DNA of 64,000 bases from Glandiceps talaboti (GCF_964340395.1 NC_135565.1:23500929-23564928); one strand, 5' to 3'. Counted from the stretch's first letter, positions 33,486-46,901 are shown. The notes: a model not told the origin generated them from the letters alone. Numbers and translations are program-made.

Positions 33486-35289
33486 TCTTTTCTGGAGTAA
33501 AACTGCCAACACTTTGAGGCAATAACATTAACACTATTATGTTGTAATAGACAATCAGATCATTTTTATCATATCATTTGTCAATCAACGTACAACTATA
33601 TTTCATTTTTTGTACTGTGTAAGATTTTGTTCTAGTCTACATCTAGATACTATCCATGGCTTGGAATCTGATGGTCAAAAATATTCACTAGATTAGTGCT
33701 TGGACGTTCAAACACTAGTGGGAATCGGTGGTGAAAGGGATAATGAAGGTTACAATACACAAGTAGTTCAAATTTTCTGATATTTATGAAATCTTTGAGT
33801 TGAATTTAGGCCCCACTCCCTCCCCCTCCATTATTGTATTACAATTACATTTATGTATTATTTAAAATATTTTGCTATGTCCAGCCAAAAGAAAATAAGA
33901 GTGATCAAAGGGACTTTGTCACTACGAGTTGCTAGACAAGTACGCAAAGAGTCACAAAACCGTTACCCCCTTAGGTCACTCATATTTTCTTGATGAACGA
34001 AGAAAAATATTGGAGAATAACATAGTTATATCAGTGCCAGTTTAATATATCAATCATATTTTGAACACAGCAGAACCAGTCGGATGTAGACCTGCATAAT
34101 TGAGTAGACATTCATAATTGTCATAATGTAGAACAATCAGGGTATAAATTATATTTGTTTTTGTTCAACTTGGCTTGTGTACGGCATAATAGTATTTTAT
34201 TGAGTTTTCATTTGTAACAAGTTTTCACATCTGAAATGTTGTTTTTATCTACCCACATTGTTGTATCCCATACCTTGCTAAACTGTAAATGCCAATCTGT
34301 TCATGGATCTCCTATCACAAGTACAATCTAACCTTCATCTCTTGGTGTTGTTATTGTTATACCATACAGTGACACAGGATAGCTTCTACAACTCTATACA
34401 AGGTTTGATAAAAGAGTAGATACACTATTTTTCCATGCAGTAAAATTGCTAATTACACTCACCATTATAAGGTCAATTAAAGTAATTACCAGAAACATTG
34501 TTTATCTATTTACAGTCAATTGATTTTGTTTATATTACAGTAATGACAGCAATAGTAGTATGATTGGACTGTTTTAGCACTGGACTTTATGGGCTCTTTA
34601 TTCCAGAACAACAATAATAAAAAACGGTATTGTTTTTTCATTTTCAATTTGGCCTGATTTGTTTATGCTGTAGAGCTAGTACCATAGTTCAAGTACACTG
34701 ACCTAGAGAGCCCTACCCAAATCTAAGATAACCAACACAAGGTTGTCTCAGAGCATTATATATACAGACATAATACAACAAGGTGAGTCAATATAGACAC
34801 ACTGTCTACACATGGCAATGACCTCTATATTACACTGTTTTAGTCTAAGTGCATCAATTACTGTTAATGTACCTCAAGTTACATTGTTCATATCAAACTC
34901 CCATGGGCTACAGTGACTGTTGTGTGTACCATAGATTTGGCTTGTATGGGACATAGCATGGACCTGTCCCCTCTAAGATCTATATGTGCATACATTGTGC
35001 TCCAGTGGACTTTTACCTTCAAACTAACCTGTATTTAATAACTTGACATTATATGAATAAACAACCTACAAAGTTTAAGACAACAACAGTTTGTCATTCT
35101 ATATATTCAAATAATTTATCTCAAAGTAACTGACGATTGGCTCATGGCCAGGTTTAAATGGAACTTTGAACCAATCAAAATATGACTGTTGATTGTGGAG
35201 TTGCATCAAAATAAACAAATCTTTATTGTCTTATGTGGAGGAACCTGGATAAATATGGCAGTACATGAAATTGTCAGTACTCCACAAGT
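33486..35289. other. unassigned AT-rich stretch
   Basis: No array, RNA gene or recognisable coding sequence. A pyrimidine-rich patch is at 33809-33832. Confidence 0.5.
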
Positions 35290-35305
35290 CCCCCCCCCCC
35301 CCCCA
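35290..35305. repeat. poly-C tract
   Basis: Sixteen C in a row, within a short C-rich context. Confidence 0.9.
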
Positions 35306-36230
35306 TCCTTAGTGTGACCGACATACAACACATTCCCTGTTATTCCATGTTATTCCCCAGGTCATAAAGGTGATTGATCCTGCTGTATAGACAGTGGATA
35401 AAGTCTGGAATGCAAACAGCTTGAAGACAGTGTAGTTGTAAGACAGGAGTAAAGTGTTAAAGTAAGACCACCCTACTCAATACATGTAAATGTAAACATC
35501 ACTTAAAAAACCTGAGGGCTTAGTCAAGAACTCAATTTGTTCACATCAAGATCTACTCAGAGTGTTTTTATAATTATTGGCAAATCACCAAACTCTGTTT
35601 TCCTTCACATACTTTACTAAATTTCTTCTTTTCTAAATTTTATCTGAGGAAATCCTGTAGGAAAAGATTTACAAAGTTATAGTTCTTGCTTCATGTTTAT
35701 GTCTGTTATTAATTTTACTTCTCAGTAAACATGTTCATACTACTAAACATTTGATTGCTATAGATGTATGATATATATTCTATGTCAGTCTGTCTGTGTG
35801 TCTCCTTACCTCCTTCCGTGTCTCTCTCTCCTAACACACACACTTCCCTAAATCCCTGTAACTATAGCCATGTCAATCATCCTGGTAATTTGCATAATGA
35901 TTGACAGGACTTAGAGCATCATAAGTAGGTGAGTACACTTTGACAACTTTACACAGTATGATGTCAACATAGAGATTATCCTACCTACCACCTACATGGT
36001 ATTCAAGTGTCCTCTGTTTTTACCTGTCGACATCAACTACTTAGCAAGCAGCTAAAATTGAAAACAGAACTAGAGGAATTTATCCACCAGCATTACAAGA
36101 ATGGTGTGCATACCTAAAAAGTAAAAATATCTTGACTAAAGGACTATAATTAATGCCAAAAACTGTTAAACTCATTTTAATAACTATTGTTGACAACCAT
36201 ACAAATTTCAATACCATGTCATTGCATTAA
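35306..36230. other. unassigned stretch with one small hairpin
   Basis: A 10-bp perfect inverted pair, tgtcaatcat (35871-35880) and atgattgaca (35897-35906), is the only structure seen. The same words in inverted order form the hairpin at 42433-42462. Confidence 0.5.
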
Positions 36231-36335
36231 AGTATTATCTTATCAGTGAAGCCATAAGGATTACAAGAGGACCATTCTTTTATGTGGAATAACCGTTTCT
36301 GTAGTTTCTGCACCAAGACTTTAATCCTAACTTCT
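36231..36335 (+). repeat. dispersed repeat, 3' part of TTTCAATCCCAGG family
   Basis: agtattatcttatcagtgaa, gccata, gattacaagaggaccattct and ataaccgtttct match in order the flank of the 22291-22560 array (22540-22640). Shows that this sequence exists as single interspersed copies. Confidence 0.75.
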
Positions 36336-36409
36336 AAAGTGGGTCTTTTCTACATGTTTTGGTTTTTGCAGAAATGGAGACATTTGGAGAGTCATTTTGT
36401 TATACCCAT

Positions 36410-36709
36410 GAAACTCTCCCCTGAGTGACCAGTTCCCTCCCCTGAAAGTGACCAGTTGCCTCCCCTGAAATTGACCAGTTCCCTCCCCTGAGAGTGACCA
36501 GTTCCCTCCCCTGAGAGTGACCAGTTCCCTCCCGTGAGAGTGACCAGTTCCTCCCCTGAGAGTGACCAGTTCCCTCCCCTGAGAGTGACCAGTTCCCTCC
36601 CCTGAAAGTGACCAGTTCCCTCCCCTGAAAGTGACCAGTTCCCTCCCCTGAGAGTGACCAGTTCCCTCCCCTGAGAGTGACCAGTTCCCTCCCCTGAAAG
36701 TGACCAGTT
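36410..36709. repeat. 23-bp minisatellite, about 13 copies
   Basis: Unit agtgaccagttccctcccct plus gag or gaa. One unit has lost a C near 36552. The 104-codon minus-strand frame is a repeat artefact. Unrelated to the 23-bp unit at 17.6 kb. Confidence 0.97.
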
Positions 36710-37748
36710 TTCAAATAGAATTATAAATTAATGCACAATTCTTCAGATGAGAAAAACTTTCAGATCTTGCCCAAATTTAATAAAACAACAAACTATCTGA
36801 ACCAACATAACATGGATACTGAATATTGACTGCTCTACCTACATTCCATGGTTATTTTGATTTTAATCCAGTGTGAAGTCACAGCATTCAGTATGGAATG
36901 TTGTTGTAAGTGTAAGTGGACGGTAAATTCTGCTAAGAATTTTAACGTCTAACCAAAAGACAATCACTTTGTATCTGCAAAGTTTATACAAGGAAAAGGG
37001 TCATCCAGCTAAAACATTGCTTTTTGTAAAGTTGAAAAAAAAGGTTTTCCAAACACGAAAGCTTCTCTACTTAATCTGTAAATTCTGGCAGCTTTACAAC
37101 ATTCTATTGAAATGCAGATCAAACTATACAATTCATGAGTTTTGGACTGACAACATTATACCTTAAGGTAGCTAATTTTGTGAGCCAATCAAAACTGCTG
37201 TTATAAATGTTTGAAATTTTGATCCTTTAGGCCTGTATATGTAATTACTTCTGAGTAGGCCAGAATTGCTTACTATTTGAACGTGAAAAGTGAAATATAT
37301 CTTTTTTTGCAAGATAAATTTGTGTCATTCATTACACTCTTCTTTTAAGTTTTCATTTTGGTTATTTTTAGATGAACAAAATTTGGGTTTTGTATAGTTT
37401 TGTTTTCAGTCAAGGCTGGATTCAATGCCCTGACATCTATGAAAATATGATCTACATTTGGAAAAACAATAAAAATTCTCCTCCAGTTTAATTGTTAGCT
37501 GAAATAACTGGTTTCTACAGTCAGCATGTGTACTTTTAACCTTACAACCTTCATTTTACAATAGTACAATAGACAGCCTACAGCACTGTAGACAGACAGT
37601 CTGTATGATCCAAGAATGACAAAGTTTAACCATGGCAAAATGAACTCTGAACAAATGTACATCTTAGCTTTGGTTTCTTCCATAGTTGACATAACTGAAA
37701 CTTTCATTTGAAATGAAAATTCTTCACAACTGTTATGGAGCTGAAGTG
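36710..37748. other. unassigned AT-rich stretch
   Basis: Short frames only (65 and 70 codons); no recognisable product. Confidence 0.5.
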
Positions 37749-37875
37749 TCTATAGTCTACCTCAGACCACTATTCTCTATAGTGGTCTATAGTCTATAGC
37801 CTACCTCAGACCACTATTCTCTATAGTGGTCTATAGTCTACCTCAGACCACTATTCTCTATAGTGGTCTGAGAGT
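37749..37875. repeat. three tandem hairpins, CCTCAGACCAC family
   Basis: Three units (44- and 36-bp spacing) of cctcagaccactattctcta then tagtggtct. Within each, agaccactat pairs with atagtggtct around a 5-nt loop. Related hairpins occur at 50284-50316 and in the 60-bp array at 56770-57072. Confidence 0.92.
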
Positions 37876-38261
37876 CTGCATAACAAACTTTACATTTAAG
37901 TTGATCTCTTTTGAAAAGTAACCATGTGTTACAGTAATTTAATGCAGTGATAAATGACAGAGGAATATAAAAAAGAAACTTGATCAAGTCACTTAAGACA
38001 AGATGAATTCTGCAGATATCAGATGAAACTTGGATTTGAAATGAAATTTTTCAGTATTCTGTAAAACCAGCTTACCTCTACCCTAACAAGTTTAAAGTTG
38101 CAAGTTTAACTATTGGGCTCTGTCAGAGATGAAGAAAACCAGTGACTGCAGGAAATAACTACTGGGTAAATAACTGACATTATGTACACATTTTGTGTGA
38201 TATATCACTTTATCACAGTGCAATTATCATCAGTATTTTACTGTTTATTGTACAAGTCTGT
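37876..38261. other. unassigned stretch
   Basis: No structure supported. Confidence 0.5.
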
Positions 38262-39212
38262 GATTGGAGATGGAGGGTCTATGCTCTGATGTGGGTCTAT
38301 GCTCTGATGTGGGTCTATGCTCTGATGAGGGTCTATGCTCTGATGTAGGTCTATGATCTGATGTGGGTCTATGCTCTGATGTGGGTCTATGCTCTGATGA
38401 GAGTCTATGCTCTAATGAGGGTCTATTCTCTGATGTGGGTCTATGCTGTGATGTGGGTCTATGTTCTGATGAGGGTCTATGCTCTGATGGGGGTCTATGC
38501 TCGGATGTGGGTCTATGCTCTGATGTGGGTCTATGCTCTGATGATGGTCTATTCTCTGATGTGGGTCTATGCTCTGATGGGGGTCTATGCTCTGATGAGA
38601 GTCTATGCTCTAATGAGGGTCTATGCTCTAATGAGGGTCTATGCTCTAATGAGGGTCTATGCTCTAATGAGGGTCTATGCTGTGATGTGGGTCTATGTTC
38701 TGATGAGGGTCTATGCTCTGATGTGGGTCTATGCTCGGATGTGGGTCTATGCTCGGATGTGGGTCTATGCTCTGATGTGGGTCTATGCTCTGATGATGGT
38801 CTATGCTCTGATGTGGGTCTATGCTCTGATGAGGGTCTATGCTCTGATGATGGTCTATGCTCTGATGTGGGTCTATGCTCTGATGTGGGTCTATGCTCTG
38901 ATGATGGTCTATGCTCGGATGTGGGTCTATGCTCTGATGAGGGTCTATGCTCTGATGAGGGTCTATGCTCTGATGATGGTCTATGCTCTGATGGGGGTCT
39001 ATGCTTTGATGTGGGTCTATGCTCTGATGTGGGTCTATGCTCTGATGATGGTCTATGCTCTGATGTGGGTCTATGCTCGGATGTGGGTCTATGCTCTGAT
39101 GATGGTCTATGCTCTGATGGGGGTCTATGCTCTGATGTGGGTCTATGCTCTGATGTGGGTCTATGCTCTGATGATGGTCTATGCTCTGATGTGGGTCTAT
39201 GCTCTGATGTAG
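38262..39212. repeat. 18-bp minisatellite, about 53 copies
   Basis: Unit gggtctatgctctgatgt with variation mostly at the last two bases (tg, ag, gg, at) and rarer changes (ctcgg, ctaat, ctgtg, attct). A block with gagagt and ctaatga units repeats at about 38397 and 38597, so there is some higher-order structure. Period 18 leaves three frames open: minus strand 385 codons with (SEHRP[TSP])n, plus strand 317 and 283 codons. In the minus frame most unit differences change the amino acid, which gives no sign of protein-level selection. Confidence 0.98.
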
Positions 39213-40247
39213 TAAACTCTAATGCAAAATCTGGTCGTATGGAAGTAGATGTTTTTTGTACAAGATTTTTTTCAGAAAATGACTGGGGACATATTGTTCT
39301 GATTGTCCTCAGGTGACATTTACAGCAAAATAACAATGATGTCACACTGGAACAATTGATAAATCTGGGTGTGGTTAGATTTACTTTACTGTCTACATCC
39401 ACTATATTACATTATCTGTTCATATACCCACATCCTTTAAATTTGATCACACCGAACTACTTCAAATTTCACTCAGCTCATGTACATAACAATAGGACAA
39501 ACTTGTAGTGGAATACACTTCAGGGGCTTTTACTCTGACTGTATATTTATCTTTAAGATTCTAACATTTTACACCCCAGTAGAATGTCTCGGGGGTCATG
39601 AAAGGTCAAGTACTCTGATATCAAATTTACCACTTAACAGACACCTTTACTTCAATACACATCACACAGTTTTGAACAAACAATGGAAAAATAAGACATA
39701 AACGGATAAAAGACTTTAGACAGCATAAAATAGACAAATAAATATCACATTTATTATACTTCCCTTATCTTAACATAATTTTGGAGTTTAATATCTGTAA
39801 AATGATTTGATTAAATTGTATTTTCCGTTCATCAGGTAACTAATAGTTGTTATTCTGACTTCTGACACCAGTGTAATGTAATACACTATGCCTACTAGAA
39901 TTCTAATCCTCTCACTGGGGGTACAGCAACTCCATAGGGGAATTATATACATGTACATGACATGACCTTTACTTTGTTATGTTTGGTCACCAAGTTTGTT
40001 GGAAGCTTTGCTATATCATGTTATCAGAGAACACCTTGTTGTTATAGTCACAGGTACGCTATATAGTACGTGTTGTCAAAAAATACCTATTGTATTGAGA
40101 GACTCTAGTAGAACATGGACAGTATGTAGTATGTATGTTTTTAATCTTTAATGATATATTCTCACGACACACACTCCCCTAAATCTTATCTTGTACATGT
40201 TGTACGTTCTCCTATTTCCCTCCTTTGTCTTCCTGCAGTCTCTGTAC
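39213..40247. other. unassigned stretch
   Basis: Includes the non-repeat leader of the minus-strand open frame (to 39402), which has no recognisable domain. No other structure seen. Confidence 0.5.
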
Positions 40248-40399
<152 letters not shown>

Positions 40400-40799
40400 G
40401 TACATTTCTCACTCTCTGGGCCCATATCTCTATCATAGTACCCACATGCTATCCTGCTGTCTCCTATCTCTCACCAGTACTGAATTATAAATCACCCAAT
40501 TGTCATCAGTTATTTGTCTGACTTTGATGAGACGATTGTATCTATCAGTAGCTAACACCTTTAATTTACATCCCTAAAACATTTGACATGTACAATTGGT
40601 AAAGTGTGTACAACCAACCACAATCTGAAATGAAAATATTGACATTGTCAACACAGAGACACAAACTGACAAACTAACTTAGGGCTTTCGTGTTCAGGAT
40701 ATTTGGATAACAGTAGTGAATAACAACTTACAAATACAAACATTTATGTATGGAATGGTGATTTAATTGAGAGATTGGCCATGGTAGGTTAGAACTCAG

Positions 40800-41610
40800 T
40801 TGACAATAGGGTAATAACCTTTGACCCAGTCCCTCATTTACTTTGACAGCTGGTTTGACTGTACAATAACAACTTATGAGAAGTCTCACCATAAATGTCA
40901 CACCACTTTGAAATGTCAACAGTTGGGCAATCCATCCCCACCCCCACCCCACCCCACCCCATATTATATTATGGTTTATTCTCCCCAGTCCCTCAGGTGG
41001 CTTCACATACATATAATAATTTACTTGTGAGAATATATAGTTTCATTACAAATATCACCCTACTTTGAACTGTCAAAACCCATGGGCTAATACATTTTGT
41101 ATACCCACCCTCACCTCTTTCTATCCTGTATAGGGGTTTATTCCTCTCAAACTTTCATTTCTTTTTAACAGGTTACTTTACTTCCAAAATAGCAACTCTG
41201 CGAAGTCTCACTGCAACTGCCACACCACTTTGAAATGTCAATATGGGCAATTGTCCCTCCCCTCCCCTAGTCTTGCATTGCAGTTTACTCCCTGCATGTC
41301 GTTCATTTAGTATTTACAGGTGTCTGTATAATAATAACCTTCGACAAGTTTCACCAAAATGACACTCCACTTTGTATAGTCAACATTGGCAAGTGTTCCC
41401 CTTTTGCATTGTATTGTGGTTTATTCCTATTGTTTTCTATTGGTTGGAATAGTCAATTTTACAAAGAGAGGAGGTGGGTAAAGTTCAAGATCTGTCACTG
41501 GTTTTTTTCACAACTATAACTGCTGAGAAGTCTGATCACTATATTTAATCACCACAAATGTCAGACTACTTTATATTGTCAATCTGAGCAATCCCCCCCC
41601 CCCCCCATGT
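40800..41610. repeat. decayed ~165-bp satellite, five units
   Basis: Ordered landmarks gagaagtctcacc, cacaccactttgaaatgtca and gggcaat, then C-rich, recur from about 40870, 41036 (ctactttgaactgtcaaaac), 41203, 41334 (ccactttgtatagtcaacat) and 41520 (gactactttatattgtcaat). A ggtttattc block is also shared. Each unit keeps a C-rich patch: 40936-40960, 41251-41267 and poly-C(14) at 41593-41606. Confidence 0.8.
40936..40960 (-). other. C-rich tract, potential G-quadruplex on minus strand
   Basis: Runs of 4, 5, 4, 4 and 4 C separated by single A. The minus strand fits a G-quadruplex; the plus strand an i-motif. Confidence 0.7.
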
Positions 41611-41978
41611 ATCTGTATATGTTCCATATATGTATTATCTAATTGTATCTGTATGTTATCGCCTTGGGTTGAAGATATTCAATTTATTAAAAGCCATTAG
41701 CTAATGTACTCTAGTATGATTTCCGTCTCTTTAATACCTAACATTTTAAAATGTTACCCAATTTTAGTCTTCAAGATGGACAGTAGATGACATATACATC
41801 ATTGCTTCAAGATATCATGGGTTTGAAAGAATTATCGTTCATACATTTATGACCATCTGTTCATACCAACCTATACATACATCTACTATTTCTATAACAC
41901 ATATATTGTAAACCTGCAAAGTTTTCCTAAAGACTTATTTCAATGAATATATTATTTGTCTGATTGAACAAGTCGTAC
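41611..41978. other. unassigned stretch
   Basis: No structure supported. Confidence 0.5.
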
Positions 41979-42052
41979 CCCAATTACAACAGTGTAGGTT
42001 TAACTAAAAATCCCAATTACAACAGTGTACGTAGGTTTAGCTAAAAACCAAC
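41979..42052. repeat. two-copy ~36-bp repeat
   Basis: cccaattacaacagtgta begins copies near 41979 and 42012, each continuing with ggttta(a/g)ctaaaaa; the second has a 4-bp insert (cgta). Confidence 0.9.
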
Positions 42053-42132
42053 TATATATAGCAAAGATATACATTTTAAATTACTAGGACTGTCTCTATA
42101 TATTTACTTGTAATTAAAAATTTAAACAGAAC

Positions 42133-42245
42133 CTACGTCATCAAAAAGCTGTTTATTCCTAACAGCAATGGTTTCTGCGTCATCAAAAAGCTGTTCATCA
42201 CTAACAGCAATGGTTTCTGCGTCATCAAAAAGCTTTTCATTAATG
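42133..42245. repeat. 42-bp tandem repeat, about 2.6 copies
   Basis: (a/g)cgtcatcaaaaagctgtt begins copies at 42135, 42177 and 42219, followed by taacagcaatggtttct. Each start is a TGACG(T/C)-type half site on the minus strand (CREB/ATF-like); binding is not implied. Confidence 0.93.
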
Positions 42246-42432
42246 AAATTGTTTGCTTTCAAAATCTTAAAATAAATAAGGAAGTAATTTGTTTCTATTT
42301 AAAACCTCTCTGTTTATATAACACCTATTTTTAACGCCATTCTATGGATACGAATAACAAATATCACTTTAAAGCTGGTTTCTCAATCATCTTTTCTTTG
42401 TTATGTATTTTGTTTAAAGATGAAGATTTAAG

Positions 42433-42462
42433 ATGATTGACAGGTGTCAAACTGTCAATCAT
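42433..42462. repeat. perfect hairpin, 11-bp stem, 8-nt loop
   Basis: atgattgacag (42433-42443) pairs with ctgtcaatcat (42452-42462). Confidence 0.75.
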
Positions 42463-42634
42463 AGAAGGGAAAGTTTAAAATTTATGGTATTACATCATTT
42501 TGGTATTTTAGAAAGAGAACATTAAAAATTACTGGTTGTCATAGCGATGAAGTAAAATATGTTAGGTTTTTGTTTTTTGGCAAAATAACACTTTTTGAAG
42601 AACTGACATTTCAGATATAAATCATTGCTTGAAT

Positions 42635-42665
42635 CATAGACCCTCCACCCAGTGGAGGGTCTATG
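42635..42665. repeat. perfect hairpin, 14-bp stem, 3-nt loop
   Basis: catagaccctccac (42635-42648) pairs exactly with 42652-42665. Its right arm and flank (tggagggtctatgct) are identical to the start of the 18-bp array near 38269. See findings. Confidence 0.9.
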
Positions 42666-43485
42666 CTTTAATAATCTCAACCACTTTACAATGTCATACA
42701 TTCAATTAAAAACCTTGTTTTGGGCTGCTAATTTTTAAAGAATATTTCACATTTTTGATGATCATATTGAGAGATGTGTATTACTGTATCAAAACCAAGT
42801 AAGGATTAAAATCAGTTATAAATTACTGACTGCTTAAAAAAATATTGTTCTATTTATAAGTATTTTCCAATATATATTTTCCAAATAGTCAATATCAAAT
42901 CTATATGGTTAAGAATTACCATTCTCTCTCAAGCCAAAGTATAGTTTTTCTGCTGATGCAATGATAAGAGGTTATAATGGTTTTATCTCAGATGTGAATC
43001 ACCAGCTGCTTAAAATATTGTAAACATGGAAATTCTTCCTAAAAAGACTTATTTTCATAATTTCACTGGAAAAACAAAAACATGGAAATAATTAGTGACT
43101 AAAATACCTTCTTGTACATGAACACAATGTACCAGTCTGGTAATTAGTAAAAATTAGTCTTTGAGAACTAGCTGAAGACTAAAATCACAAAATTTTCTAG
43201 TAGTGAAAATATCTAGGTTAACAGTATGTTTTTCTTTCTGAAATATTGTTTTAAAATCAATTTGCAAAGTTATTTATCTACTTTATTATGAAAAGTGGGT
43301 AACTCTGTGATTTTTAGACAAGGCTTACATGTGTAAACCTGGTGTCAAATATAATTTACAGTATAAAGTATAATATTGCAAATCTGGTAGATTAATATCA
43401 AATCAATTTCTCATTATTTAAATCAGAAAAATGGTTTTTTAAAAACCTGTCAATCAAAATTGACTAAATAGATCAAAAAAAATAA
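42666..43485. other. AT-rich stretch with a weak old duplication
   Basis: actgcttaaaaaaatattgt (42830) and ctgcttaaaatattgtaaac (43005), with further scattered similarity upstream of each, suggest a diverged ~175-bp duplicate. Nothing else supported. Confidence 0.35.
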
Positions 43486-46150
43486 TATTGATTTATGAAG
43501 AAATAGAGACAATGAAACAATATATTGATTTATGAAGAAATAGAGACAATAAAACAATATATTGATTTATGAAGAAATAGAGACAATAAAACAATATATT
43601 GATTTATGAAGAAATAGAGACAATAAAACAATATATTGATTTATGAAGAAATAGAGACAATAAAACAATATATTGATTTATGAAGAAATAGAGACAATAA
43701 AACAATATATTGATTTATGAAGAAATAGAGACAATAAAACAATATATTGATTTATGAAGAAATAGAGACAATAAAACAATATATTGATTTATGAAGAAAT
43801 AGAGACAATAAAACAATATATTGATTTATGAAGAAATAGAGACAATAAAACAATATATTGATTTATGAAGAAATAGAGACAATAAAACAATATATTGATT
43901 TATGAAGAAATAGAGACAATAAAACAATATATTGATTTATGAAGAAATAGAGACAATAAAACAATATATTGATTTATGAAGAAATAGAGACAATAAAACA
44001 ATATATTGATTTATGAAGAAATAGAGACAATAAAACAATATATTGATTTATGAAGAAATAGAGACAATAAAACAATATATTGATTTATGAAGAAATAGAG
44101 ACAATAAAACAATATATTGATTTATGAAGAAATAGAGACAATAAAACAATATATTGATTTATGAAGAAATAGAGACAATAAAACAATATATTGATTTATG
44201 AAGAAATAGAGACAATAAAACAATATATTGATTTATGAAGAAATAGAGACAATAAAACAATATATTGATTTATGAAGAAATAGAGACAATAAAACAATAT
44301 ATTGATTTATGAAGAAATAGAGACAATAAAACAATATATTGATTTATGAAGAAATAGAGACAATAAAACAATATATTGATTTATGAAGAAATAGAGACAA
44401 TAAAACAATATATTGATTTATGAAGAAATAGAGACAATAAAACAATATATTGATTTATGAAGAAATAGAGACAATAAAACAATATATTGATTTATGAAGA
44501 AATAGAGACAATAAAACAATATATTGATTTATGAAGAAATAGAGACAATAAAACAATATATTGATTTATGAAGAAATAGAGACAATAAAACAATATATTG
44601 ATTTATGAAGAAATAGAGACAATAAAACAATATATTGATTTATGAAGAAATAGAGACAATAAAACAATATATTGATTTATGAAGAAATAGAGACAATAAA
44701 ACAATATATTGATTTATGAAGAAATAGAGACAATAAAACAATATATTGATTTATGAAGAAATAGAGACAATAAAACAATATATTGATTTATGAAGAAATA
44801 GAGACAATAAAACAATATATTGATTTATGAAGAAATAGAGACAATAAAACAATATATTGATTTATGAAGAAATAGAGACAATAAAACAATATATTGATTT
44901 ATGAAGAAATAGAGACAATAAAACAATATATTGATTTATGAAGAAATAGAGACAATAAAACAATATATTGATTTATGAAGAAATAGAGACAATAAAACAA
45001 TATATTGATTTATGAAGAAATAGAGACAATAAAACAATATATTGATTTATGAAGAAATAGAGACAATAAAACAATATATTGATTTATGAAGAAATAGAGA
45101 CAATAAAACAATATATTGATTTATGAAGAAATAGAGACAATAAAACAATATATTGATTTATGAAGAAATAGAGACAATAAAACAATATATTGATTTATGA
45201 AGAAATAGAGACAATAAAACAATATATTGATTTATGAAGAAATAGAGACAATAAAACAATATATTGATTTATGAAGAAATAGAGACAATAAAACAATATA
45301 TTGATTTATGAAGAAATAGAGACAATAAAACAATATATTGATTTATGAAGAAATAGAGACAATAAAACAATATATTGATTTATGAAGAAATAGAGACAAT
45401 AAAACAATATATTGATTTATGAAGAAATAGAGACAATAAAACAATATATTGATTTATGAAGAAATAGAGACAATAAAACAATATATTGATTTATGAAGAA
45501 ATAGAGACAATAAAACAATATATTGATTTATGAAGAAATAGAGACAATAAAACAATATATTGATTTATGAAGAAATAGAGACAATAAAACAATATATTGA
45601 TTTATGAAGAAATAGAGACAATAAAACAATATATTGATTTATGAAGAAATAGAGACAATAAAACAATATATTGATTTATGAAGAAATAGAGACAATAAAA
45701 CAATATATTGATTTATGAAGAAATAGAGACAATAAAACAATATATTGATTTATGAAGAAATAGAGACAATAAAACAATATATTGATTTATGAAGAAATAG
45801 AGACAATAAAACAATATATTGATTTATGAAGAAATAGAGACAATAAAACAATATATTGATTTATGAAGAAATAGAGACAATAAAACAATATATTGATTTA
45901 TGAAGAAATAGAGACAATAAAACAATATATTGATTTATGAAGAAATAGAGACAATAAAACAATATATTGATTTATGAAGAAATAGAGACAATAAAACAAT
46001 ATATTGATTTATGAAGAAATAGAGACAATAAAACAATATATTGATTTATGAAGAAATAGAGACAATAAAACAATATATTGATTTATGAAGAAATAGAGAC
46101 AATAAAACAATATATTGATTTATGAAGAAATAGAGACAATAAAACAATAT
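43486..46150. repeat. 37-bp satellite-like array, 72 near-identical copies
   Basis: Unit tattgatttatgaagaaata then gagacaataaaacaata, about 19% G+C. Only the first unit differs visibly (gacaatgaaac, 43506-43516); the other units read identical across 2.6 kb. Stops in every frame; no coding potential. The right edge runs into atatgacagag without a partial diverged unit. Very recent expansion, strong homogenisation or an assembly artefact could explain the uniformity. Confidence 0.99.
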
Positions 46151-46349
46151 ATATGACAGAGAGTGGAAATGGAAATTTTAGAAATCTATTAAATTTACAG
46201 GTGTTACTATAATCTATATTAGTACTACGTATGTGAAAATCTTTACTTGATGTTTTTTGAGGTTTTTATGAGGGTACTATATTTAAGTGTGCCTTATGTA
46301 AGCTAATTTGACACACCACTGACATACCGCAATTTCCTGTGGTGTTCTA

Positions 46350-46830
46350 AAATTTGGTTTTCCCCTTTCTCTTACTGTGTTGTGATTCATAAGAAAATAG
46401 TATATAATATTTTGACACATGACAAATTTGTATGTGTGTGTTTTATTGATTTCAACTGAAAATATAGGTTGGCCTATCAAATTAATAAATCAAATTCTAT
46501 AAATACAAATTTTATTCAAAGTGCAGTGAATCTGTCTGAATATAAACTAGTTTTTCTGAGAGTACTTCTGTCTTATTTTTTAGTGTTTCCACCTATCTCA
46601 TACTGTGTTGTTATTTACATGAAAACTTATTTTATCATTTTAACTCACTGCAAATTAATAATTTCTGATATTTTTGTGTTTTATTGATTTCAACTGAGAG
46701 TATAATTTGGCCTATATAATGCATTCAAAAGATAATTCTACAAATACAAATTTGATCCAAAGTGCAGTGAAGCTGTCAGAATAAAAACTAATTTTTCTGA
46801 GAGTATTTCATTATTTAGGTATTTAATCTT
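46350..46830. repeat. ~237-bp tandem duplication, diverged
   Basis: Two units, about 46358-46590 and 46591-46830. Matching blocks include ctcatactgtgttgt-like, gttttattgatttcaactga (46439, 46677), ttggcctat, acaaatacaaatttgat-like, aaagtgcagtgaa and tttttctgagagta. Confidence 0.85.
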
Positions 46831-46901
46831 TCCAGAAAAAGGAAGTCTCAGACAGTTATTTGGCTTATCTCCTACTTTCCTTATCTGAACAAGCGATATG
46901 T

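Noticed and set aside
42133-42245. CREB/ATF response-element cluster
   Set aside because: The TGACG words occur only because a 42-bp unit is repeated; half sites alone are too short to support regulation.
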